Shown here piece by piece: positions 1 through 12,600 of a DNA stretch of 64,000 nucleotides (its first letter is position 1; every line of letters begins with the position of its first letter). The notes below the pieces were generated by a model. The model saw only the letters and a list, made by a program, of their open reading frames with translations. It was not told where the DNA came from and made no database searches. The translations under genes and the position numbers were made by a program. Source of the stretch: Apostichopus japonicus (taxonomy: Eukaryota; Echinodermata; Holothuroidea; Aspidochirotida; Stichopodidae); contig NC_092566.1 in the NCBI RefSeq assembly GCF_037975245.1, positions 17,641,001-17,705,000 of the forward strand, in the 5' to 3' direction.

Positions 1-1173
1 TTTCAATCATAAGGTCCCGAGTCACTCCAAGATTAATGTATGCCGTCCAGTAACAGAGTTGTTGACAATTGACAATTCGTAATCATGGCCGTTAAATATG
101 AATCTAAGAGACTGACTTCGGTCAGCTTGCGGCTTTGATAAGCCAATGATGGCTTCTTCGCGAGTTCCTGCTTGCAGGAGGATCTAAAATACATACATAC
201 ATACGTTGAGACAGAGCCATTGATTTCAATTTTTCATTGTATTCTGTAATTACGGTTAGTTTATTTCTACTTGTAAATACAACAGACGAAAATGTATTCG
301 GGTACTTTACACAAATGTACTTTAGGGCTCGATATGTGATCGTCCCGAAGGGGCGTATACTATCTCTCTATACCATTTTCTTCTGTTTTTTATCTTTCTT
401 TCTCTGTGCACTGATACATATCCAAGCCCGTAACCAGGCCAAGGGACGAAGGGCTTGCCCTCTTCACAGTACAGACTATTTACAGTACTGACTACTACCC
501 CCCCCCCTCCATCCCATGGGTGCCAGTATTATATGTACGAAAACTGTAGCACATGACACAAGGGGTGCGTCTCTCCTTTAAATTGTTGGTGCCCCTCCAT
601 AAATACTGGTGTCCCTCCATCTTAGAATTCCTGGTTATGGGCCTATGCTTACCTTCTTACATTTAATACAATAGTTTCCATTGTTCGTATATTTATGTAG
701 TCAGATTAGTTTATTTTACTTTTATCAAATTATGAATAACATTACCAAGTGTAAAGCGACCGGCTCTGTGCGTTTTTATTGTTTATTTATGTTGATGGTT
801 CAAACAAAAACAAGACCAGAGGTTGACTGGGGCATAACTTGCTACTTGGTCATGTGATCAAACTTGTCATGTGATTAACCATTAGGAGCCTTGCCTTGCA
901 CGGCTCGATCATGAGGTTTCATTCTGACCATGGATCCAACAGGTGATTCTCGGTGTCTCGAAACAAGCAGCGCATTTGACATCTCGGACCAAGCGGCACA
1001 ACGATTATGAGCCGGTATATCAGTAGGACAATATCTCTTTGGTAAAGGCATTGTCTAAAATAGCAACCAAGTTGAATATTTGATCAGGTAATTATGTGAA
1101 GAATGGTGAGACTGTTTTCTTTATTAGATTTGTATTCTAGTGATTTATGGACTTATGGAAGAATATCGTTTGT
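1..1173. other. intergenic, no gene seen
   Basis: AT-rich sequence with a short CATA microsatellite near 191-204 and a poly-C run near 496-507. The open frame at 237-491 has no domain, no recognisable composition and no splice context that I would trust, so I call no gene here. Confidence 0.5.
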
Positions 1174-2620
1174 GTTGTATTTATGTAGACATGCTTGTCA
1201 CAATAACGACTGCATGTCGTATTGCTTGGTATACTAGACACAGGAATGAATCTTAGTTTAGGTATCCTAACATGGTATTTATGTAGACATGCTTGTCACG
1301 CTATAGACTACATGTTGTATTGATTGGTTTAGACACAGGATGGAATCTTAGTTTAGGTATCCTAACATGGTATTTATGTAGACATGCTTGTCACGCTATA
1401 GACTACATGTTGTATTGATTGGTTTAGACACAGGATGGAATCTTAGTTTAGGTATCCTAACATGGTATTTATATAGACATGCTTGTCACGCTATAGACTA
1501 CATGTTGTATTGATTGGTGTAGACACAGGAATGAATCTTAGTTTAGGTATCCTAACATGATATTTATGCAGACATGCTTGTCACGCTATAGACTACGTGT
1601 TGTATTGATTGGTTTAGACACAGGATGGAATCTTAGTTTAGGTATCCTAACATGGTATTTATGTAGACATGCTTGTCACGCTATAGACTGCATGTTGTAT
1701 TGATTGGTGTAGACACAGGAATGAATCTTAGTTTAGGTATCCTAACATGATATTTATGCAGACATGCTTGTCACGCTATAGACTACATGTTGTATTGATT
1801 GGTTTAGACACAGGATGGAATCTTAGTTTAGGTATCCTAACATGGTATTTATGCAGACATGCTTGTCACGCTATAGACTACATGTTGTATTGATTGGTTT
1901 AGACACAGGATGGAATCTTAGTTTAGGTATCCTAACATGGTATTTATGTAGACATGCTTGTCACGCTATAGACTACATGTTGTATTGATTGGTTTAGACA
2001 CAGGATGGAATCTTAGTTTAGGTATCCTAACATGGTATTTATGTAGACATGCTTGTCACGCTATAGACTACATGTTGTATTGATTGGTGTAGACACAGGA
2101 TGGAATCTTAGTTTAGGTATCCTAACATGGTATTTATATAGACATGCTTGTCACGCTATAGACTGCATGTTGTATTGATTGGTGTAGACACAGGAATGAA
2201 TCTTAGTTTAGGTATCCTAACATGGTATTTATGTAGACATGCTTGTCACGCTATAGACTACATGTTGTATTGATTGGTTTAGACACAGGATGGAATCTTA
2301 GTTTAGGTATCCTAACATGGTATTTATGTAGACATGCTTGTCACGCTATAGACTACATGTTGTATTGATTGGTTTAGACACAGGAATGAATCTTAGTTTA
2401 GGTATCCAAACATAGTATTTATGTGGACATGCTTGTCACGATAGCCACTGCATGTTGTATTGCTTGGTACCACAGGAATGAATCTTAGTTTAGGTATCCT
2501 AACATGGTATTTATGTAGACGTACTTTTCACGATAGCGACTGCATGTTGTATTGCTGGTATTGACACGCATGTTGGGTTTAGACACATCAATGAATCTTA
2601 GTTCAGGTAGCTTAACATGG
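1174..2620. repeat. 95-bp satellite array, about 15 copies
   Basis: Tandem units of 95 bp, measured from the recurring CATGGTATTTATGTAGACAT at about 1271, 1366 and 1461. Central copies differ by only a few bases (for example GTAGAC/GCAGAC and ACTACATG/ACTGCATG), whereas the first copy and the last three are diverged. That is the usual pattern of homogenisation in the middle and decay at the edges. There is no long open frame, so this is non-coding satellite DNA. Confidence 0.95.
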
Positions 2621-2877
2621 TATTTAGAGGACATTACAATAACATGCCCCATTTCACTCCGTTACAAAATGTATATATACGTACAAATGGCATAAGATTT
2701 CCATCTGTGGTATGCTAAGTTGTTAACACTTAAAAACATTTCGTTCAGTACTCATGATTAGTTTGCAATCAACGTTTCATATAACTTTATTAATCTATTG
2801 TTACTTTATAAAGAAATAAGAGTACACATCTTTAAAAATGTATTCACTGAGGCACGGTGGAAAAAGCAATTTTTTTT

Positions 2878-4100
2878 TGCCATGCTGTCACTAAAATGAG
2901 AATTCACTCAGTTAGTAAATGCCATACTGTCACTAAAATGAGAATTCACTCAGTTACTACATGCCATACTGTCACTAAACTGAGAATTCACTCAGTAACT
3001 ACATGCCATACTGTCACTAAAATTAGAATTCACTCAGTTACTACATGCCATACTGTCACTAAACTGAGAATCCACTCAGTTACTACATGCCATACTGTCA
3101 CTAAAATGAGAATCCACTCAGTTACTACATGCCATACTGTCACTAAAATGAGAATTCACTCAGTTAGTAAATGCCATACTGTCACTAAAATGAGAATCCA
3201 CTCAGTAACTACATGCCATACTGCCACTGAAATTAGAATTCACTCAGTTACTACATGCCATACTGTCACTAAACTGAGAATTCACTTAGTTAGTAAATGC
3301 CATTCTGTCACTAAAATGAGAATTCACTTAGTTAGTAAATGCCATACTGTCACTAAAATGAGAATCCACTCAGTAACTACATGCCATACTGTCACTAAAA
3401 TTAGAAATCACTCAGTTACTACATGCCATACTGTCACTAAACTGAGAATTCACTCAGTTACTACATGCCATACTGTCACTAAAATGAGAATCCACTCAGT
3501 TACTACATGCCATACTGTCACTAAAATGAGAATTCACTCAGTTAGTAAATGCCACACTGTCACTAAAAATGAAAATCCACTCAATAACTACATGCCATAC
3601 TGTCACTAAATTAGAATTCACTCAGTTACTACATGCCATACTGTCACTAAAATGAGAATCCACTCAGGTCACTAAATGCCATAATGTCACTAAAATGAGT
3701 ATCCACTCAGTTACTACATGCCATACTGTCACTAAAACGAGAATTCACTCAGTTAGTAAATGCCATACTGTCACTAAAATTAGAATCCACTCAGTAACTA
3801 CATGCCATACTGTCACTAAAATTAGAATTCACTCAGTTACTACATGCCATACTGTCACTTAAATGAGAATTCACTCTTTGTAAATGCCATACTGTCTCTA
3901 ATATGAGAATCCACTCAGTTACTACATGTCATACTGTCACTAAAATGAGAATTCACTCAGTTAGTAAATGCCATACTGTCACTAATATGAGAATCCACTC
4001 AGTTTACTACATGTCATACTGCCACTAAAATTAGAATGCTCTCAGTTACTACATGCCATACTGTCACTAAAATGAGAATTCACTCTTTGTAAATGTCCAG
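2878..4100. repeat. 42-bp satellite array, about 29 copies
   Basis: Units of 42 bp built on ATGCCATACTGTCACTAAAA followed by a GAGAATTCACTCAGTTA-like segment. Two main variants alternate (GTTAGTAAATG and GTTACTACATG), suggesting higher-order structure. Because 42 is a multiple of three, one frame stays open for 250 codons (2857-3609) as a 14-residue repeat with Cys, His and Thr. I take this as a by-product of unit length, not a gene: the frame breaks after an indel near 3570 and there is no start context or splice evidence. Confidence 0.93.
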
Positions 4101-4278
4101 GATGATCACTCTTTGAGGAGCAAACCCCTCTCTCCTCAAATGGCAACTCCATGCTAATTTCTCTTTTAAACCCAAAGTGTTTTCACTCGTATAGGACCTA
4201 AACTTGCTTTAATTCAGAAGAGAAAAGTGAAATTATTCATCGTAAGAGTTATTAGTGTGGATAATCTGGGGAAGCCAT

Positions 4279-7200
4279 TAGACCGGCAGCCCAGTGCACT
4301 TTGATCAAACGAACGAGGTACCAATATCTGAGTATTGGAACATTTGTGGAAAAACCCAGTATATCCAAAAGTGGATGTTTGCCGTGGTCGCTCTGCTGCA
4401 TGTGGCCCCTGGGGCCGGTTAAAGGGGGCCCAAAAATGCATCTGATCAAACGAACGAGGTACCACTTGAAACCAATGTCAACTTAATGCATGAATGCCAC
4501 ATAGTACTGAATGGCCCATGCCAGACAAATTTTCTGCTGCAAAGGGCCCGCCAGACGCCCAAGAAGGGCCCCTAAAAAAATGCATTTGATCAAACGAACG
4601 AGGTACCACTTGAAACCAATGTCAACTTAATGCATGAATGCCACAAAGTACTGAATGGCCTATGCCAGACAAATTTTCTGCTGCTAAGGGCCCGCCAGAC
4701 GCCCCCAAATATGGCCCAAATGCCCATTAGCGTAGCATTGACCCAGATTAAATATGCAAGGTACCACTCAAAACCGGTTTGGAATGCTCGGGTTGATCTT
4801 ACAGACTATGGAATTCATCATGCCAGACAAATCTTCTGCTACAAAGGGCCCGCCAGACGCCCCAAAAGGGCCCATAAAAATGCATTTGATCAAACGAACG
4901 AGGTACCACTTGAAACCAATGTCAACTTAATGCATGAATGCCACAAAGTACTGAATGGCCTATGCCAGACAAATTTTCTACTGCTAAGGGCCCGCCAGAC
5001 GCACCCAAATATGGCCCAAAATGCCCATTATCGTAGCATTGACCCAGATTAAATATGCAAGGTACCACTCAAAACCGGTTTGGAACCACACAAAAACAAT
5101 ATTAAATGCAAAGGTACTTTCCACAGAGTAAAGAACTGCCAATGCAAGACAAATTTTCTTCTGCATAGGTCCCACCAGATAGAAAGAATAGGTGGCCCAA
5201 TGTGGCCCTATATATGGGTCTAAAGAATTGGATATACATGACATTTCAAGCTCATGATTATATTGTTTCCAGCATAAATTGGAGTTACTATACACAAGAC
5301 CAGTGTTTTATCTTATTTAGCTATTCGCTGCTCTAAGCAAATAAAGATAACACTTTCACCTAAGCCTCTAAATATTTTGGGATTTGCTGGCCTGGGCAAA
5401 AATTACAGTTCCCCACATTATAATTCTAACACTCTGAGGAAGAGTCTTGCCTGGCTTGGATCCACAGAACTACGGTTGGAAGAGCAAGAATGGGTGCTAC
5501 AGCTCTGACTGGTTTGAGGGACCGGCTCTCCCAGATCATCTATTCCAAGAGGGGGAACTGAGCGAAGATTTTCAAAGTAGCCGACCAGACGTGGCTTCCG
5601 AGTTTGATGCCGATGATTCAAGTACTGAACCATCTTGGAGTGATGACTCCGACAATGAAACATAGATTTGAGCTTCCATTGTCTTTTTAGAATCAAGTTC
5701 ATGGGAATACTTAATTTTCATAAACTTACTAATGATTCTTTTGAGATCTGTCTGAATGGCAAATGCATTGTCTTTTTACAATGCACACACTCCAGTGTTT
5801 AATCACTGTCAAGAGACATGAATTCTCAGTTCTTATACTTCGAACCTAACATGTGTCATGTTCAGAGTAATCACATAGTGATCTTTTGTTACTATCTTTG
5901 CCAATTATGATTTTAGTACATTTTAAACTAGCAAGATGACTTTCTTGAAAGGTAAAAGATTCCATCATAGATGAAAACAAAAACCCTCATCTAGCATTCA
6001 TATTTCTGAAAAATGGATGCCACATCTATTTGTTGGACTTGTTACAAGCTATTCGAATTGAATTAGTGTAATGATGGAAGTTCTAAAAGACCAAGATGGA
6101 GTAATATAGGCCAATTACTCATTTTATATTTTGTATCAAGGAATGGAGTCATACGTGGTGATATCAGTATTTGTTTGTTCAATCTTAGCATTTTAAGTCC
6201 TTTAAAGAGTGTACCTAGCATAAAGGTACATATACATTTCTATGCTTCAATTATGTATCTTTTAAAAACCATATTGGACAGTTTCAACCCAAACCTTTAT
6301 CGTTAAGTACACGTTATAAAGCATTTTCACCATTGTTTGATAATTGTTTCTTTGTCTGAGCTTAAGAAACAAAACAATCTCTTTTGTTCGACTACATGTA
6401 TGTCTTAAGATGACACTTAAGCGTTCTTTCTCAAGATTTTAAACTTTGTAGATTTACAATGCTAACGTAAACACAGTGTTTTAAGATACAAAATGATTTT
6501 GGGTTTCTTATTTACAATACATAAACTGATTTTAATCTGCTCCAGTGTTTCCAGCGAAACAAAGTAACTGCCAAGTTAAACACTGCTCACGATACAAAGT
6601 ACTGACTGGATAAAAGGAAAAAGAATGGATAAAAGGAAAAAGAATGGATTTGAGAATGCATTATAACTGTCAGGATCTCCCTCAAAGACTGAGTTCGCGT
6701 CATTTTTGTTTTGCTCAATGAAATGTTCAGTAATTGATACACCTACTAGTATACTAATCTCATTATTCCATTGGCCTATGTAGCGGGAAGGAATTTGAAT
6801 AATTCAGGATGTTCTTGATTGTTATAGATTGGTTTCTTGTGGTATCTTAACTATTTAAACTGCATAATTTTTTTTACATGTGGTGGGCACTTTGCAGAAG
6901 AAAATTTGTATTGTATTGGCATTTCTTTACTCTGTGGAATGCTACAAATGTCATGTCACAAGGCACATATAATCTGCATCGATATACAATTCATTAGGCC
7001 CATATAGGGCCGCATTGGGCCACCTATACTTTCTATCTGGTGGGACCTATGCAGAAGAAAATTTGTCTTGCATTGGCAGTTCTTTACTCTGTGGAAAGTA
7101 CCTTTGCATTTAATATTAGTTTTGTGTGGTACCAACTATGATTGATCATGGCCCATTTGGGGGCCCTTTTTTAGTGTGTCTGTTAGCCCGTTTGTAGCAG

Positions 7201-7757
7201 AAAATTTGTCTGGCATGATGATTTCCATAGTCTGTAAGATCAACCCGAACATTCCAAACCGATTTTGAGTGGTACCTTGCATATTTAATCTGGGTCAATG
7301 CTACGCTAATGGGCATTTGGGCCATATTTGGGTGCGTCTGGCGGGCCCTTAGCAGCAGAAAATTTGTCTGGCATAGGCCATTCAGTACTTTGTGGCATTC
7401 ATGCATTAAGTTGACATTGGTTTCAAGTGGTACCTCGTTCGTTTGATCAGATGCATTTTTTTAGGGGCCCTTCTTGGGCGTCTGGCGGGCCCTTTGCAGC
7501 AGAAAATTTGTCTGGCATGGGCCATTCAGTATTATGTGGCATTCATGCATTAAGTTGACATTGGTTTCAAGTGGTACCTCGTTCGTTTGATCAGATGCAT
7601 TTTTGGGCCCCCTTTAACCGGCCCCAGGGGCCACATGCAGCAGAGCGACCACGGCAGACATCCACTTTTGGATATACTGGGTTTTTCCACAAATGTTCCA
7701 ATACTCAGATATTGGTACCTCGTTCGTTTGATCAAAGTGCACTGGGCTGCCGGTCTA
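4279..7757. mobile_element. large foldback transposon with long inverted arms
   Basis: The outer ends match in inverted orientation (TAGACCGGCAGCCCAGTGC at 4279 and its complement ending at 7757). The left arm runs to about 5240 and the right arm starts near 6990. The arms contain internal direct repeats: a module beginning TTGATCAAACGAACGAGGTA recurs at about 4310, 4443, 4587 and 4887. Flanking CAT on both sides (4276-4278 and 7758-7760) could be a 3-bp target duplication. The frames in the arms appear twice, once per strand (4301-4486 and 7550-7735 encode the same 61 residues), which is expected of inverted copies and is not evidence for genes. Superfamily not assigned. Confidence 0.85.
5438..5665 (+). 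pseudogene. coding-like fragment inside the foldback element (unrecognised)
   Basis: A 76-codon open stretch ends in TAG at 5663-5665 in the unique spacer between the foldback arms. Its composition looks protein-like: a DPQNYGW segment, an FEGPALPDHLF segment, then a strongly acidic, Ser-rich tail ending SWSDDSDNET. A stop lies just upstream (5435-5437), so if real it would be a 3' exon or a remnant of a longer gene. Position suggests the C-terminal end of the element's own protein, but I do not recognise the family and assign no function. Confidence 0.3.
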
Positions 7758-8904
7758 CATGGATTATCATTCTTTGGAATTAAGGGTAGGCTGTATTCGA
7801 AATGAGTCTATTGTCCGATCGGTAACCAAAGTAGATGTTGATAACCAGAATAAGATTCTGTAATGCCTTAAGTCTATTGAAATCTGTTTTATTGTTCGGA
7901 ATTGAGACCTGACAGAAGACTGTCAGTAATGAGCATTCGACTGGACGCCTTCTGCAACAACAAATGCCAATGTTTGAGAAGAATCCTACGCAGTCATTGA
8001 GTCAAACGGCATATCTAATGCAAACCCACTTGAATGTAGCGACCAACACCAATCAGACATAGATTTCAAATGCGAAGATGGACATGGACTTGAGAACGTC
8101 TTGAAAACGGTTAGAGATAGCCACTGCATGATAGTAACTAACTCTACTGGGCAACCCAAGGGAGGATAAGGGTAGTACGCCCGAAACAAAATGGAGGATC
8201 GCAGTGGAGAAAGAGAGGAGACAATTTGGTGGGAGGTTCTCGAACGATGCAAGGAGGATAACTTGTTACAAATATGATTGCTAATACACCATTGCAGCCT
8301 TTTGGGACACGCCGACCCGGAGAAGATAGGTAAGGTGAGATATCTCTTTCGAAATGTTGAAAACTCAAGAATTTTGGTAGTAATGTTATCAATTCGTGAA
8401 TGCCGCAAAACCGTATGATCGTGCAGATTGTGTTGATTTTATAAGAATAAATACAAAGATAAGTCTAAAGATGGCGTCGACACAGCTATATCCATGCATG
8501 CTTTAATTTGTGTACTTCACTGAAAATGCAGAAACATGAACTAGACTGAGTATAGGTCAACAGAAATATAGATAAGACTTAAATTCTGACACAAATAGCA
8601 ACGTTGGATTTGAAATTGTTAGGGCAAGTCGGGTTATGATTTCAACATTAGAGGGCTCTCTTTTTTATGCGAAGTTAAAAAGACGATGTTTGGTATAGAC
8701 TTACGTAATTGCAAATAAATCTTATCAATTGGGCACCAGACTGAGAAGGTGATCAACATACAGTTTGTGCGTAGTATATCATTGCGGACATTTAACATAT
8801 CATGGAATTTCATGGAATCATGGAATGGGTGGAATTCATGGAATTCATGGAATTCATGGAATCATGAAATCATGGAATTAACATATCATGGAATCCGGAA
8901 TAAA

Positions 8905-8935
<31 letters not shown>

Positions 8936-9195
8936 GACCTGCATTTTAAATATTTGTTTTGACACTCCCCTAAGTAAAAGACAAAGTTCATCCCAAAAAC
9001 TTGGTATCCACAGTTAAAAGTGAAAACATTGGTCAATTGCTACTTTTGCAACATGCTGGTTTAATTTGTCTGACGAAATCATTCTGTTTCAGTTTATTCA
9101 AGAAACAGTACAGTTGTATTATGTTGTATACTATACCAATGAACAAATGGAGGAGGTAAACGCAATACACTAACTACAAAATCGTATGAAGAATA
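7758..9195. other. intergenic; simple repeats
   Basis: Contains an interrupted TGGAAT/CATGGAATT microsatellite at about 8799-8893 and an (AT)n run at about 8908-8934. The frames at 7986-8408 and 8144-8392 (minus) overlap in different phases, have no recognisable domain and lack splice or start context. I see nothing functional here. Confidence 0.5.
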
Positions 9196-9201
9196 TTTAT
9201 T
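9196..9201 (-). terminator. possible polyadenylation signal of the CLCA gene
   Basis: AATAAA on the minus strand (TTTATT on plus), about 420 bases beyond the stop codon at 9617-9619. It is the candidate I noted for the 3' end. The hexamer is common in AT-rich DNA, so this is a weak call. Confidence 0.35.
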
Positions 9202-9616
9202 TCTAGTTACGGCTAAACTCTTTTAACATTTGTCTCGTTATTTCGAAGGTTTGTGCTTGAAACTAAAAATTTATAATATGCAAATACTAATATCCTTCTA
9301 AATTCCCCGTCAAACTTAATTTAATCTACCAGTCGTTTCTTTCGTCCATTTTTGAAAATGTATCACGTACAGTTTTCATTGTTCATTTCATTCCTATTTT
9401 CTTCTTCGTTATGCAAACTTTTTTGCGCATTTTAGTTGCGTGATCTGACCTAATGAATTGTAGTATAACTTCAAGCAGCTGCTCACTGAATTAAAGAAAG
9501 GAGACTAAATCTGGTTGGTTATCTTAAACCCAGCCAGCAGGAAAAAAGAAATTGAATGCTTAGGTCATAGTCAAGTTTTCATGTTTAGTTCCATTTCGTT
9601 AACTGTGGGCTATTCG

Positions 9617-12600
9617 TTATCCCAATGACTTCCCATCACTTGACTTCTTACGAAGGTAAACCCCCGTCATCAGTAAGGTGACTACCCCCAACACGACTAT
9701 TATCACACCGACAACGATCAGCGCCAGCACCACGATACCGACACCACCGGAAGTCGGTGCATCGAGGTCAGCTGGTGCAGCTGGTGCAGCAGGGATTTGC
9801 TGTCTAAGTGTAGCTTGGACGACGTTTGAAAGTTCGCCAGTTTGTCCGGAATCGTCAACCGCGTGGACAGCGAAAGCGAACGGTATAGCTTGAATGTCGT
9901 TGTTCACTGGAACCTTCAACAGGAAACCCTCACGAGTACCAAAAGACCTCGGTGACTCCAAGTTACCCGTTAAAACATCCTCGGCTGTGATTAAAGTACC
10001 AGCTGAAAAATCAGTTGTCAGTCGAGAAGCTGAATCCGAGTAACGCATCACGTAGTAGGATGCTGTCAGAAGAGAAAAAAAGTTATGTAGAAATATATAG
10101 TATCTGTGTGTCACGGGGAGGAAGTAGAGGGTGCTGGGGGGGGGGGGTTGGCTGGAAGGGGGTGAAGAATGTGCCTCCTCCTTTATTAAAGCATTTTCTA
10201 TGTACTCTGTACTGTCAGAAGTGGGCCCTGCATAGGTAATTTCTTCAACTGTGTAATCCCTTCGAAGTTTGAAGGGTCACTTAAGTTTATTATTCTACGA
10301 AGGATTAAGGCTACAAAATTATAACCCTATGAATAAACATTCAACTCCTGAGACACAAGTAAATAAATGTTAATAACTCTTTGGCAGTTTGTCCATTTTG
10401 GAGAAAGGCGTCATTTGAAAGATCTCGTCGTGTAGAACTAAATCAGCTAGTTATAAAAAAAATAAAAAAATGCTTGTATCGTACTGCGGAAGCCAACCTT
10501 AAAGCCAAAATAGCAAATGACAGCTCAAATTTGAATACTTGCATAAATAATTGCCATATAATAATATACAAATTTGTATCCCCATTGTTACCATTATGTA
10601 TTTATAAAGTTGTAATAGAAACAATTACTCTATTTATTTCAAAATGCAATTATTTTATGAATAACCCCAAAAATGTATTATTTCCTCTTCATCATATTTA
10701 ACATACTGACGTCATTTACAATATTTAATCATTAAATACTCAATACAACATCACAATAACGTAAGCAGAAAATCGACATTCCTCACCATTTGTGATCGCT
10801 TGGCTGGTGCCTGTATCGTTTATGGCCCTGATCCCCCCCCCTCCCCAACCCCCTCTCGCGTCTGATGTCCCCTCCCTGAACGCATCCGTCATGAATTATT
10901 TGTACAATTCCATTTCCTCCCTGCTACGATGTTTTGGTTTTATGTTCACACTCGATAATCAACCGAACCGAATTAAGTCAAGATTTAAACACATTTAATT
11001 GCTGATCCTACCTGTTCCTTGGTCGAGATCGTCACCGGGTGCCGTGAAACTCAATGCGACTGTTCCATTTTGGTAAGACGTTGCTGTGACAGTTAAATCC
11101 GTTATTTTTATTGGAGGTAAAATGTCGTCACCAGGTTGCCAGTTTTCAGGGGTTTCGCTTACACGACTTGACCCACCTCCAACAGTTCTTGAGAAACTTG
11201 GTGCTGCCTCATAAGACGGCTCGGGTAACGGCATACCAGGTAAAAGAACCGTTTGGTCCCCTAAAACCAAAAGTATCGAAGAAGAAGGAGAAAAATGATA
11301 TTCAGAAGTATGTTATTAACGGTGGAAGTCAGTTGGGATATTCAAGATCCTATGCAGAAACTTCTAAACAGAGAACCGGTTAATACGGATCGATTTACAA
11401 TCTAGGGCAGCTCAAGAATCGTCAGTTACAAGAAAGGCTATTGATATCATATAGGGCCTTTCATCAGAGCACAAAACCAAAATGACTGATGACGTAAATG
11501 TTAATTAACAACGACCCTGCAAATCGAATAGCAAAGCACGCATGCGCATTAATTATTCATTTTAAATATTACCAAAATCCTTCTCCGCCATTAAGCTATT
11601 TCTGCATAAACGATCATAAAAAACCACACGAACCGAAACTCAAAATTTCAATAATCGCAAATCTCACCAATTTGTGGCAGATGACCCTTCAAAAGTTCCT
11701 CTGGATCAACCGAAGCATGGGCGTGAGAATACGGGGCGTTACCGTTACCGGGTTTCAAGATTAATGCTAAACCATCGTTATTGTCGATCTTGAGTTTGAG
11801 CCCGTAGTATCCAACACCAGTGAAATTGGTAAAGTAGCGGGAATAAATACCGTCGTCTCTGGTAATATCAGCACCTGAATATTTAGAAGGAGTGACAAAT
11901 ATAGACGAAAATACAAAACACTCACGAACTCGACCCAGGGGTGTCATGCATGATGTAGTCAATATTTAATGTCATAATGAGGACACTTTTCTTTTAATTT
12001 TATTTCTTATTCATATATTTATAGTAAAAGTAGCCAATGATGCGATGCGATGGAAAACAATGTTAATATCAGGTAATTTAAAAAAAAATCAAACATTTTG
12101 GCCGAGTGTATCCAACTTAGACCGTCTCTAAGCAAAGAATCAAAGTATTGCAGATGACATATAATTTTTTAAAGAATTGGGATTGTATGTATTTTGTATA
12201 TTGTATATTTGTATATTGCATGTATTACCTGCACCATTGTCAAACAATTGCATCTCGACGGATGGGTAGTTATTGCCCTGATCGTCTGGTGGTCTTTCAA
12301 TTATAGCCGTTACCCTTGCATTCACCACCGGGTTGAACCCCTGTCGAACCTCGACGAATGCCGTTAACGGTTGCCCATTAGAAAAGTCGGTAATGGAACC
12401 ACTAAGCTCAGATGTCGCTATGATTGGAATGACATCTTCACTTCTAGCAAAGGAGGAAGCTGCCATGAAGATCTCTTGACTTCTGCTGTAGGTATTATGG
12501 ATTTCTATATTCCAAAAACCGCGCTGTTTTTGTGAGAAGATAGGGGGAAAGAAAAAAAACAATAAATTTTGAAAACATCTCTTTTGCGACCACACACAAA

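Noticed and set aside
2857-4100. CRISPR-like array
   Set aside because: Units are contiguous 42-bp tandem copies with no unique spacers, and the context is eukaryotic.
4214-5295. Overlapping frames in the left foldback arm (for example 4630-5052)
   Set aside because: They recur inverted in the right arm and are interrupted by small differences between modules, so they reflect arm structure and not a gene.
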